NCBI RefSeq assembly: GCF_900236475.1 | Contig: NZ_LT963352.1 | Coordinates: 5,646,001-5,710,000 of the forward strand | DNA: 64,000 bases | From: Streptomyces chartreusis NRRL 3882 | Lineage (GTDB): Bacteria; Actinomycetota; Actinomycetes; Streptomycetales; Streptomycetaceae | Direction: 5' to 3' | In this document: in pieces, positions 32,581 to 40,006 of the stretch | How positions within the stretch are numbered: the stretch's first letter is position 1 | How the letters are laid out: each line of letters starts with the position of its first letter | Made by a program: the position numbers and the translations under genes | The notes under the pieces: generated by a model | What the model was told of the DNA's origin: nothing | Seen by the model: the letters and a program-made list of their open reading frames with translations, nothing else | Database searches by the model: none

Positions 32581-33308
32581 CAGCACTGGGATTTCTCTAC
32601 CCGGGCCACTCCGCCGAGGACGACTATCCGCGCATCGAGCAGCTGCTGGGCAGCGACATCCGGGTGGACCTGGTGCACACCGACATCGGTGAGGACGCGC
32701 ACCGGGTGGACGCGCTGCTGGAGATGGGCTCGGCCGGGCGACTCGCGGCGGGCGTCCAGGAGCTGCGGCACGCCGGCGCGGACGCCGTGGTGTGGGCCTG
32801 CACCAGCGGCAGCTTCGTCTACGGCTGGGACGGCGCGCAGGAGCAGGTGCGCACCCTGGCGCAGACGGCCGGCATGCCGGCCTCCTCGACGTCCTTCGCC
32901 TTCGTGCACGCGGTGCGGGAGCTGGGGGCGCGCCGGGTCGCGATCGGCGCGACGTACCCGGACGACGTGGCCCAGTTGTTCGCCGAGTTCCTGCGGGCGG
33001 ACGGCGTCGAGGTCGTCTCGGTGAAGAGCTCCGGCATCATCACGGCCGCCGAGGTCGGCACCTGGGGCGAGGCGGAACTCCTCGCCCTGGCCCGGCACTC
33101 CGACCACCCCGAGGCCGAGGCCCTCCTCCTGCCCGACACGGCCCTGCACACGGCGGCTCACATCCCGGCCCTGGAGAAGGAGCTCGGCAAGCCGATCCTC
33201 ACCGCCAACCAGGTCACGGTCTGGGAAGGCCTCCGCCTGGCGGACCGCCGCGTGAACGCGCCGGAACTGGGCGCCCTGTTCACCAGGGAGCCGATCGTCC
33301 AGGTGTGA
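32577..33308 (+). CDS. Maleate isomerase-family paralog lacking the second cysteine
   Basis: A 243-residue paralog of the preceding gene. The first cysteine is kept (Cys75 in WACTSGSF), but the second motif reads LLLPDTALHT, with Asp187 where the partner has Cys194. Classical two-cysteine isomerisation is therefore unlikely; a decarboxylase-like, lyase-like or regulatory role, or function only as a complex with the partner, is possible. The ATG overlaps the partner stop. The end shows the conserved ILTANQVTVWEGLRL. Confidence 0.88.
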   Translation: MTALGFLYPGHSAEDDYPRIEQLLGSDIRVDLVHTDIGEDAHRVDALLEMGSAGRLAAGVQELRHAGADAVVWACTSGSFVYGWDGAQEQVRTLAQTAGMPASSTSFAFVHAVRELGARRVAIGATYPDDVAQLFAEFLRADGVEVVSVKSSGIITAAEVGTWGEAELLALARHSDHPEAEALLLPDTALHTAAHIPALEKELGKPILTANQVTVWEGLRLADRRVNAPELGALFTREPIVQV

Positions 33309-33526
33309 GACCGCCCTGCTCGCCCCCGACGCCCGGAATCGGTCCCACCTCTTCGGCGGGGCGGATCCGGGCAAAGGGGGTGAACAGCCCGCCAGGAGGT
33401 GAGGAACCTTCAACTCCGCCGCCTCGCAGCGCGCTTGAGTTGACCGAAAGCGCGTTCCCCTTCAGTCGTCCACCCCGTGCACACTGGCCACGTCCGCAGC
33501 CAGTCTGCCGTGAAGGACGGTTCCCG

Positions 33527-33796
33527 ATGGCCGAACCGGGTCGGTCCAGATTCCAGGCAAGCGCTGTCCACCTGTCCGGGTGCCTGCTGTGCTGGAGCCT
33601 GGCCGCAGCGATGATCACCGCCGCCGTGGACGCCGTCCTCCATCCGCAGGCCCGCTGGTGGGGTGCCGTGTGGTCGCTGCCCTGGTGGCTCGCCTGTGGG
33701 GCCGCCCTCGCGTGGATCGTGCTCCGCGTCCGAGAGAAGGCCGCCCGGCGGCCCCCGTACGGCGGAACGCAGAGCGACTGGGAGCGGGCCGCTTGA
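33527..33796 (+). CDS. Small two-helix membrane protein
   Basis: An 89-residue protein with hydrophobic segments SGCLLCWSLAAAMITAAVDAV and WWGAVWSLPWWLACGAALAW and a short basic tail. GAAGGA precedes the ATG. No family recognised. It is not clearly linked to its neighbours. Confidence 0.6.
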   Translation: MAEPGRSRFQASAVHLSGCLLCWSLAAAMITAAVDAVLHPQARWWGAVWSLPWWLACGAALAWIVLRVREKAARRPPYGGTQSDWERAA

Positions 33797-33908
33797 TCCC
33801 GCGGCGCCTCCCGGGCCGACCCTGCGGCACCTCACGGGAATAACCGGAGACAGTCCCCTGTTAGGGCCGGAACGACAGCACCCGGCCCACAGCAGGAGGC
33901 ACCCCACC

Positions 33909-35000
33909 GTGGCGGCAGACGAGATACGCGGCGCAGCGCAGGGCAGCGCCCCCGTCCCCCTCTCCGTACTGGACCTGGTCACCGTCGGTGCCGGCCGCAC
34001 CGCCTCCGACGCGCTGCGCACCAGCGTCGAGCTGGCCCGCCTCGCCGAGGCCCGCGGCTTCCACCGCTACTGGGTCGCCGAGCACCACTCCATGCCGGGT
34101 GTGGCGTCGTCGTCCCCGGCCGTGATCCTGGCCCACCTCGCCGCCCACACCGGCCGCATCCGCCTCGGCTCGGGCGGTGTGATGCTGCCCAACCACGCCC
34201 CGCTCGTCATCGCCGAGCAGTTCGGGACGCTGGAGGCCATGGCCCCGGGCCGCATCGACCTCGGGCTCGGCCGCGCGCCGGGAACGGACGGCGCCACGGC
34301 CGCCGCCCTGCGCCGCACCGACCGGCTGGGCGAAGGCGCCGACGACTTCCCGCAACAGCTCGCCGAGCTGACCCGGTTCCTCGACGACGACTTCCCCGAC
34401 GGGCACCCCTACCGCCGCATCCACGCCGTACCGGGCCCGGTCCAGGCCACGTCCCCCGGCGGTGTCCAGTCCCCGCACCGCCCGCCCGTCTGGCTGCTCG
34501 GCTCGTCCGGCTTCAGCGCCCGCCTGGCCGGTGCCCTCGGACTGCCCTTCGCCTTCGCGCACCACTTCTCGGCGCAGAACACCGTCCCGGCCCTGGACCT
34601 GTACCGGGAGTCCTTCCAGCCGTCCGCCGTGCTCGACGAGCCGTACGCCCTCATCGGCGTCTCCGCGCTCGCCGCCGACGAGGAGAAGGAGGCCCGCCGT
34701 CAGGTGCTGGCCGCCGCCCTCAGCATGGTCCGGCTGCGCACCGGACGCCCCGGCCTCGTGCCCACCCCCGAAGAGGCGGCGGCCTACGAGTTCAGCCCGA
34801 TGGAGCGCGACTTCGTCGACTCCTGGAACGCCAACGTCATCCACGGCACCCCGGACGAGGTCCGCTCCGGCCTGGACGACCTCGCCAAGCGCACCGGCGC
34901 CGACGAACTGATGATCACGGCCAACGCGCACGGCGGCGACGTACGCGTGCGCTCCTACGAACTCATCGCCGACGCCTACGGGTTGCCGACGCCCGCCTGA
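33909..35000 (+). CDS. LLM-class flavin-dependent oxidoreductase (MsnO8-like)
   Basis: A 363-residue luciferase-like monooxygenase: PLSVLDLVTVGAGRT start, ARGFHRYWVAEHHSMPGVASSSPAV, GSGGVMLPNHAPLVIAEQFGTLEAMAPGRIDLGLGRAPG and a C-terminal NVIHGTPDEVRSGLDDL barrel strand. These match the MsnO8-type group that uses FMN. GTG at 33909 follows AGGAGG by 9 bases. The substrate is unknown. The last 25 bases overlap the convergent cdgA end. Confidence 0.92.
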   Translation: MAADEIRGAAQGSAPVPLSVLDLVTVGAGRTASDALRTSVELARLAEARGFHRYWVAEHHSMPGVASSSPAVILAHLAAHTGRIRLGSGGVMLPNHAPLVIAEQFGTLEAMAPGRIDLGLGRAPGTDGATAAALRRTDRLGEGADDFPQQLAELTRFLDDDFPDGHPYRRIHAVPGPVQATSPGGVQSPHRPPVWLLGSSGFSARLAGALGLPFAFAHHFSAQNTVPALDLYRESFQPSAVLDEPYALIGVSALAADEEKEARRQVLAAALSMVRLRTGRPGLVPTPEEAAAYEFSPMERDFVDSWNANVIHGTPDEVRSGLDDLAKRTGADELMITANAHGGDVRVRSYELIADAYGLPTPA

Positions 35001-36823
35001 ACGCCGGGTGTGCCCAGCAGCTCGGAGATGCGATCCGGCGGCACCGGACGGGAGTAGAGCCAGCCCTGTCCGGTGTCGCAGCCGATGCGCCGCAGCCGGG
35101 TCGCCTGGGCGGAGGTCTCCACGCATTCGGCCGTGACGGTCAGCCCGAGCCGGTGGGCGAGCTGGATCATCGCCTCGACCACGACCTCGTCGGCCGGGTT
35201 CGGGCGGGTGGCCGTGCTGTCCCGGTCGTCGTACTGGAAGCCGCGGACGAAGGTGCCGTCCAGCTTCAGTACGGACACCGGCAGGCGGCTGAGGTAGGCC
35301 AGGTTCGAGTAGCCCGTGCCGAAGTCGTCGATGGCGATGCGCACGCCCATGTCGCTGAGGGCCTTCAGGGCCTGGAGCGGCCGGCCGGCCGAGCCCATCA
35401 CCGCCGACTCGGTGAGCTCCAGCTGGAGCAGGTGCGGTGCGAGGCCCGTCTCGGCCAGGGTCTCCGCCACGTCCGTCACCAGGTCGGAGTCCCAGACCTG
35501 ACGCACCGCCACGTTCACGCTCACGAAGATCGGCGGCTCGTCGGGGTGGTCCAGCTGCCAGCGGCGGGCCTGCCGGCAGGCCGTCCGCAGCACCCAGCGG
35601 CCCAGCGGAACGATCGAACCGTCCTCCTCGGCAAGTCCGATGAACCGATTCGGCGTCAGTATGCCGAACTGAGGATGGTTCCAGCGGATGAGCGCCTCGA
35701 CCCCGTGCAGCCGGTCGTCCTCCATGCCGACCAGCGGCTGGTACTCCAGTTGGAACTCGCCCCGGTCGATGGCCGGCCGTAGCGTGGAGGCGAGGGCCTG
35801 GCGGGTCATGCGGTGGGCGTTGCGCTCCGGGTCGAACAGGGTCCAGCGGGCCTTGCCGTCGGCCTTCGCCCAGTACAGCGTGGTGTCCGCCGCCTGCATC
35901 AGGGCGGTCGGGGTCGTCCCGGCCGCGTGCCGCTCCACCACGCCGATCGACGCCGAGACCGACAGCCGCTGCCCGCAGATGTCGAACGGGTCCTGGATCG
36001 CCTCCAGCACCGACTCGGCGAGCTCGGCCAGTTGCTCGGTGCCCGTGGAGTCCTCGACGAGCAGCGCGAACTCGTCACCGCCGAGCCGGGCCACCAGCGG
36101 GATGCTGATCCGGGAGTGCCCGGCCTCGTCCGCGCAGCGCGTGAGGCGCTCGGCGACGGCGGCCAGCAGCCGGTCGCCCACGCGGTGGCCCAGGGTGTCG
36201 TTGATGGCCTTGAAGCCGTCCAGGTCCAGGTAGCACAGCCCGATCCGGCCCGTGCCGCTCTGCTCGTACGACTCCGCCTCCAGCGCGGCCGACAGGCGTT
36301 CGAAGAACAGCGTGCGGTTGGGCAGCCGGGTCACCGGGTCGTGCATCTGCAAGTGCCGCAGCCGGGCCTGGAGTTCGCGGCGGGAGCTGATGTCGGCGAC
36401 GGACAGCAGGACGGCCCGGTCCTCGGCGGGCAGCGGGGCGACCGTCACCTGCACCCACAGCGAGTGCCCGTCGGGGTGCTTGAGCCGGCGCGTGCAGCGC
36501 AGCCGGGACTGCCGGCCGCGCAGCACCTCGCGGTACGCGTGCCAGGTGCGGGCGTCGGAGGTGAGGTCGACCAGGTCGGCGGCGACGGCCCCGGCCAGCT
36601 CGTCCGGGGCGGTACCGAGCAGCGCGGCGAGCGAGTCGTTGGCGCTGACGACCATCCCCTCGCGGTCGACGACGGCCATGGCGAGCGGGGCGGCCGTGAA
36701 GACGGAGCGGTAGGGCGGATGCGCCGGGGGCTCGGTACGAGGAGGCGTGTCGATCTCACTCTCTGTGACGACCGGCCGGTCGAGGTCTGTCGCGGGCGCC
36801 GGCCCTTCGGAGGTTCCGCTCAC
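34976..36823 (-). CDS. cdgA: PAS-GGDEF-EAL c-di-GMP enzyme (CdgA-like)
   Basis: About 615 residues in three parts: a PAS sensor (YRSVFTAAPLAMAVVDREGM), a GGDEF domain with intact GGDEF (ARLGGDEFALL) and an EAL domain with EALIRWNHP, DDFGTGYSNLAYL and other metal-site residues. No RxxD inhibitory site is seen five residues before GGDEF. Synthesis and hydrolysis are both possible. The domain order and position match cdgA (SCO2817), a BldD target that controls development through c-di-GMP. GTG at 36823 is chosen because GGGAG lies 6 bases upstream; ATG at 36838 or 36937 are alternatives. Confidence 0.9.
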   Translation of the reverse strand: MSGTSEGPAPATDLDRPVVTESEIDTPPRTEPPAHPPYRSVFTAAPLAMAVVDREGMVVSANDSLAALLGTAPDELAGAVAADLVDLTSDARTWHAYREVLRGRQSRLRCTRRLKHPDGHSLWVQVTVAPLPAEDRAVLLSVADISSRRELQARLRHLQMHDPVTRLPNRTLFFERLSAALEAESYEQSGTGRIGLCYLDLDGFKAINDTLGHRVGDRLLAAVAERLTRCADEAGHSRISIPLVARLGGDEFALLVEDSTGTEQLAELAESVLEAIQDPFDICGQRLSVSASIGVVERHAAGTTPTALMQAADTTLYWAKADGKARWTLFDPERNAHRMTRQALASTLRPAIDRGEFQLEYQPLVGMEDDRLHGVEALIRWNHPQFGILTPNRFIGLAEEDGSIVPLGRWVLRTACRQARRWQLDHPDEPPIFVSVNVAVRQVWDSDLVTDVAETLAETGLAPHLLQLELTESAVMGSAGRPLQALKALSDMGVRIAIDDFGTGYSNLAYLSRLPVSVLKLDGTFVRGFQYDDRDSTATRPNPADEVVVEAMIQLAHRLGLTVTAECVETSAQATRLRRIGCDTGQGWLYSRPVPPDRISELLGTPGVQAGVGNP

Positions 36824-37002
36824 CGCTCGCTCCCGCATGTATTCGATCTCTGTCCGTGCAGGAAAGGTCAGGAAAGTGTGCCGATCATAGAGGCTGGCCC
36901 CAGGGCCTTCCAGCCGGTGTCCAGTGTTCCGGACCAACCCGCCCTTCTGCCAGATCGTTTCTGCTCACGCCTGGACGGCTTCTTCAGGCCCCCGACCAGT
37001 TG

Positions 37003-37015
37003 TGACGTTCTGTGA
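37003..37015. promoter_or_regulatory. BldD-type box upstream of cdgA
   Basis: TGACGTTCTGTGA fits the TNAC-N5-GTNA consensus of BldD, the c-di-GMP-binding master repressor of development. It lies in the gap shared by cdgA and the divergent metalloprotease gene. BldD control of cdgA is established in S. coelicolor; this exact site is inferred. Confidence 0.7.
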
Positions 37016-37145
37016 GTGCTTCTCGGGTGTCGACGTCCGCGAGCTTTCGGCTTCTTCACCCGACTGGTGCAAGCAAACAGGGCGCAGTACGACAAATCAT
37101 CACAGGCTGGGTGCGGTGTCCCGCGAACCGTACCCGGAGGTACTC

Positions 37146-38411
37146 GTGCCGCGTCAGTTCCCGCGCGCTCGACTGCGCAGCACCGCGGCCGTGTTCACCA
37201 CCATGTCCGCGCTCGCCGCGACCTCCCTCGGTGCCGGCCCGTCGGCCGCCGAGCCCGACTCGGCCGCGCCCTGCGCCCTGACCCGCACCGACGCCCACCA
37301 CTCCGAGGGCCTGGACACCTGGAACGCCGCCTATCCGCGCCCGGGCCGGGCCCTGGACGCGGTCATGGTCTTCCTGTCCTTCCCGGACGCCCACCCGCTG
37401 ACCACACCGCAGGAGCTGACCGCCGACCACTTCCCGGCCACCACCCGCTTCTTCGAACGCGCCTCCTACGGCCGCTTCACCCTGCGCCCGCACCCGCTGG
37501 GGCACTGGATCCAGATGCCGCAGCCGTCCACGGCGTACGACATACAGCGCGACTGGAGCACCGCGCACCGGGCCGCGTATCTGCGGGACGCGCTCTCCGT
37601 GGCCGACCCGCAGGTCGACTTCTCCCGCTACGACGTCGTGTACTTCGTCGCCGACCCGGACGCGCCCGGGGTGGACTCCGACGCGACCAAGGTGGTCAAC
37701 CTCACGACTCCGATGCGGGCCGACGGCACCGATCTGCGCCGGGTCGTCACGGTGTTCGAGCAGCATCCACCGGACCGGCTCGTTCTCGCCCACGAGACCG
37801 GGCACGTGTTCGATCTGCCCGACCTCTACCACCGGCCCGTGGACGGCAAGGGCGACTGGGACACGCACGTCGGCGACTGGGACCTGATGGGCAGCCAGTT
37901 CGGACTGGCGCCCGATCTGTTCGGCTGGCACAAGTGGAAGCTGGGCTGGCTGGACCAGCGGCAGGTGCGGTGCGTACAGGACGCCGGGCCCGCCCGGCTG
38001 ACCCTGGAGCCGCTGGCGGCCGGGCCCGGGGTGCAGGTGGAGGGTGCGGCGGGGGCGCCGGCCTTCGGTCTCGGGCGGGGCGTCAAGCTCGCGGTGCTGC
38101 GGACGGGCCGCGACAGCGTGCTCGCCTTCGAGGCGCGCGGGCCGGTGGGCAACGACGTGACCGCGTGCCGGCAGGGGGTGCTCGTGTACCGGGTGCGGGG
38201 CGGGGCGCAGTCCGGGAGCGGGCCGATCGAGGTGATCGACGCCCACCCGGGCACCGAGGCGTGCTGGGAGGACTCGGTCTACCCGCCTCTCGCGGACGCG
38301 CCGATCGGCCCCGGGGAGAGCTTCACCGTGCCGGGGGAGGGCGTCCGGGTGGAGGTGGAGGGACGTACGGCTTCGGGGGCCTGGACGGTGAAGATCGCGG
38401 TGGGGCGTTGA
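37146..38411 (+). CDS. Secreted M6-like metalloprotease-domain protein
   Basis: A 421-residue exported protein. A signal peptide (about 1-35) with cleavage near PSAAEP is followed by a peptidase region with the zinc motif HETGH at 216-220 (LVLAHETGHVFDLPDLY), and a downstream GDWDLMGS that fits the Met-turn of M6/gluzincin-like enzymes. A C-terminal beta-rich region contains several cysteines. GGAGG lies 5 bases before the GTG. It is divergent from cdgA, so the BldD box may also affect it. A role in extracellular proteolysis during development is plausible but unproven. Confidence 0.88.
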   Translation: MPRQFPRARLRSTAAVFTTMSALAATSLGAGPSAAEPDSAAPCALTRTDAHHSEGLDTWNAAYPRPGRALDAVMVFLSFPDAHPLTTPQELTADHFPATTRFFERASYGRFTLRPHPLGHWIQMPQPSTAYDIQRDWSTAHRAAYLRDALSVADPQVDFSRYDVVYFVADPDAPGVDSDATKVVNLTTPMRADGTDLRRVVTVFEQHPPDRLVLAHETGHVFDLPDLYHRPVDGKGDWDTHVGDWDLMGSQFGLAPDLFGWHKWKLGWLDQRQVRCVQDAGPARLTLEPLAAGPGVQVEGAAGAPAFGLGRGVKLAVLRTGRDSVLAFEARGPVGNDVTACRQGVLVYRVRGGAQSGSGPIEVIDAHPGTEACWEDSVYPPLADAPIGPGESFTVPGEGVRVEVEGRTASGAWTVKIAVGR

Positions 38412-38429
38412 CGGCGTCCTGGGCATGGC

Positions 38430-38461
38430 GAAGGGCCCCTCGCTCTCGCGAGGGGCCCTTC
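38430..38461. terminator. Terminator hairpin of tRNA-Lys copy 3
   Basis: GAAGGGCCCCTCGC and GCGAGGGGCCCTTC form a perfect 14-base stem with a TCTC loop. It lies between the convergent metalloprotease gene and tRNA-Lys and can end both transcripts. Confidence 0.88.
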
Positions 38462-38469
38462 ACTGTCTG

Positions 38470-38543
38470 TGCGCCGCCAGGGACTCGAACCCCGGACCCG
38501 CTGATTAAGAGTCAGCTGCTCTAACCAACTGAGCTAGCGGCGC
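38470..38543 (-). tRNA. tRNA-Lys (CTT)
   Basis: The third identical 74-base copy, anticodon CTT, CCA not encoded. Its first 10 bases overlap the stop end of the protein gene at 38534-39133 on the same strand, so the tRNA may be cut out of a longer mRNA. Confidence 0.97.
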
Positions 38544-39133
38544 CTGCTGACGTCGTAGACCTTAGCACCCTGGTCGGCGGGAGGAAAAATCGATATGCGC
38601 ACGGCCGAACGGGCCGCCCGGACGGCCGCCCACAGCAGTACCTCGGGGCCGGGCAGCCAGGGCTGGCGGGTGTCCGGGGCGACGAGCCAGCGGGCGCCGG
38701 AGCGGCTGGGGGAGGCGTCGTCCGCCGGTGCCGGGACGGTCACCGCGTCGCCCGTGCCGTGGCACAGCAGGGGCGGGACCCCGTCCGTGCGGCCGAGGTC
38801 CCCGGTGTCCCCCTCGCGCCTGCCCCACTCCTCCCACTCCAGCAGCGCCGGCAGCCGCTGGGCCGTGCCGGGCGCGGCGAACAGCAGCATCCGGCCGCGG
38901 AACTCGGCGACCGGCCCCGAGCCGGGCCCGTCGTCCCACAGCCGGTCGAGCATCCGCCGGCCGAACATCGCGGGCGCGCTGACGACGTCGAAGACCGCCC
39001 CGCAGGGCAGGACGACCGGCGCGGCCGGCCGCTCCTCCCAGAGGGCGAGCGTGCTCCGCGGATACGTTCCTGCCGAGGCGAGCCAGGCGGCCCCGTCCGG
39101 GGTGACATAGGAGGCGTTCCATGCGCTGCTCAT
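38534..39133 (-). CDS. Conserved hypothetical, primase/polymerase N-domain-like
   Basis: A 199-residue protein: WLASAGTYPRSTLALWEERPAAPVVLPCGAVFDVVSAPA near the start and WLVAPDTRQPWLPGPEVLLWAAVRAAR near the end. This pattern recalls small Streptomyces proteins annotated as bifunctional DNA primase/polymerase N-domain, but catalytic acidic residues were not identified, so activity is doubtful. The final codons (SRRR and TAG) lie in the acceptor stem of tRNA-Lys on the same strand. The promoter region holds a TGGCATATGCCA palindrome about 90 bases upstream. Confidence 0.65.
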   Translation of the reverse strand: MSSAWNASYVTPDGAAWLASAGTYPRSTLALWEERPAAPVVLPCGAVFDVVSAPAMFGRRMLDRLWDDGPGSGPVAEFRGRMLLFAAPGTAQRLPALLEWEEWGRREGDTGDLGRTDGVPPLLCHGTGDAVTVPAPADDASPSRSGARWLVAPDTRQPWLPGPEVLLWAAVRAARSAVRISIFPPADQGAKVYDVSRRR

Positions 39134-39224
39134 GGCACCAACATCTACCGGCTGTGAACGCGCGGTTCCCGAGGGTTGCGGGAAATCGGGACAGGAGGGG
39201 GTGGGAGGGAGTATCTTGCCCGCC

Positions 39225-39236
39225 TGGCATATGCCA
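39225..39236. promoter_or_regulatory. TGGCATATGCCA palindrome, second copy
   Basis: A perfect 12-base palindrome identical to the core of the 25489-25508 palindrome. It lies about 90 bases upstream of the hypothetical gene at 38534-39133. Possibly a site for the same regulator; this is inference. Confidence 0.5.
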
Positions 39237-39269
39237 CGGAGATCGGCAAGGCGGCGCAGCGCCCGGGTC

Positions 39270-39638
39270 TCAGACCGGGTCGACGGGCCCCCGGCCCTCG
39301 CCGCCGCCCCGCATCAGGTCCCGTCCGAACTCGACCATCTTCTTGGCGTAGTCCTCGGTCCACTCGGCCCGCTCGGCGATGTCCGCGGTCGTCAGCCGGT
39401 CGAACCGCCGCGGATCGGCCAGCTGCGCCGCCGCGATCGCCTGGAACTCCAGTGCCCGGTCCGCCGCGGCCCGGAACGCCAGCGTCAGCTCCGTCGCGCG
39501 GGACAGCAACGCGCGGGGATCGTCGATCGACTCCAGATCGAAGAAGTGCTCAGGGTCGGAGGCCGCCTCCGCGGGCTCGAAGAGCAGGGGCGCGGGGCGT
39601 AGCCGCGGTTCGTTCCGACGCGGCGTGGGCTCCGCCAT
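39270..39638 (-). CDS. Small hypothetical protein
   Basis: A 122-residue cytosolic protein, helical and acidic, with FFDLESIDDPRALLSRATELTLAFRAAADRALEFQ and a C-terminal EDYAKKMVEFGRDLMRGGG segment. GGAGG lies 8 bases before the ATG. Function not recognised. It lies downstream of the helicase gene in the same direction, after a 295-base gap filled by a duplicated helicase tail. Confidence 0.7.
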   Translation of the reverse strand: MAEPTPRRNEPRLRPAPLLFEPAEAASDPEHFFDLESIDDPRALLSRATELTLAFRAAADRALEFQAIAAAQLADPRRFDRLTTADIAERAEWTEDYAKKMVEFGRDLMRGGGEGRGPVDPV

Positions 39639-39747
39639 GTCTACTCCTCCTCGTACGTCGCGCTGACCCTCCCGGTGGAGTGGGCCACCGTCCATTGTCT
39701 CGCGGGCGCGCAAGTGGGCATCGCGGTAGTGGGTACGGCTGCGACAC

Positions 39748-39833
39748 CACCCGGTGTTCGTCACGGCTGCCAGGACACGCGATGTTCGGCCAGATGCGCC
39801 AGCACCGCGTGATTCGCCTCCCACCCGTCCGGG
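39748..39833. repeat. 86-bp direct repeat, copy 1 (duplicated helicase 3' end)
   Basis: Identical over 86 bases to 39921-40006, 173 bases apart. It contains the last ~24 codons and stop of the upstream helicase, repeated in the intergenic gap, so it is a relic tail without a gene body. Confidence 0.92.
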
Positions 39834-39920
39834 CTGCTTTCACCGGCCGCCTCCGGCGGCGTGCCGGCCTCCGGCCGGCGGGGGCGGGGTGTCCGCTGGT
39901 GTGGATCATGGCCGCCACAG

Positions 39921-40006
39921 CACCCGGTGTTCGTCACGGCTGCCAGGACACGCGATGTTCGGCCAGATGCGCCAGCACCGCGTGATTCGCCTCCCACCCG
40001 TCCGGG
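39921..40006. repeat. 86-bp direct repeat, copy 2 (helicase C-terminus)
   Basis: The functional copy, which encodes the helicase C-terminus PDGWEANHAVLAHLAEHRVS and the stop. The 87-base spacer to copy 1 is GC-rich and includes a CCGGCCTCCGGCCGG hairpin-like element. Confidence 0.92.

Noticed and set aside
18786..38543. Integrated element at tRNA-Lys genes
   Set aside because: There is no integrase, no partial tRNA 3' copy as an att site and no change in base composition; all three tRNA copies are full length.
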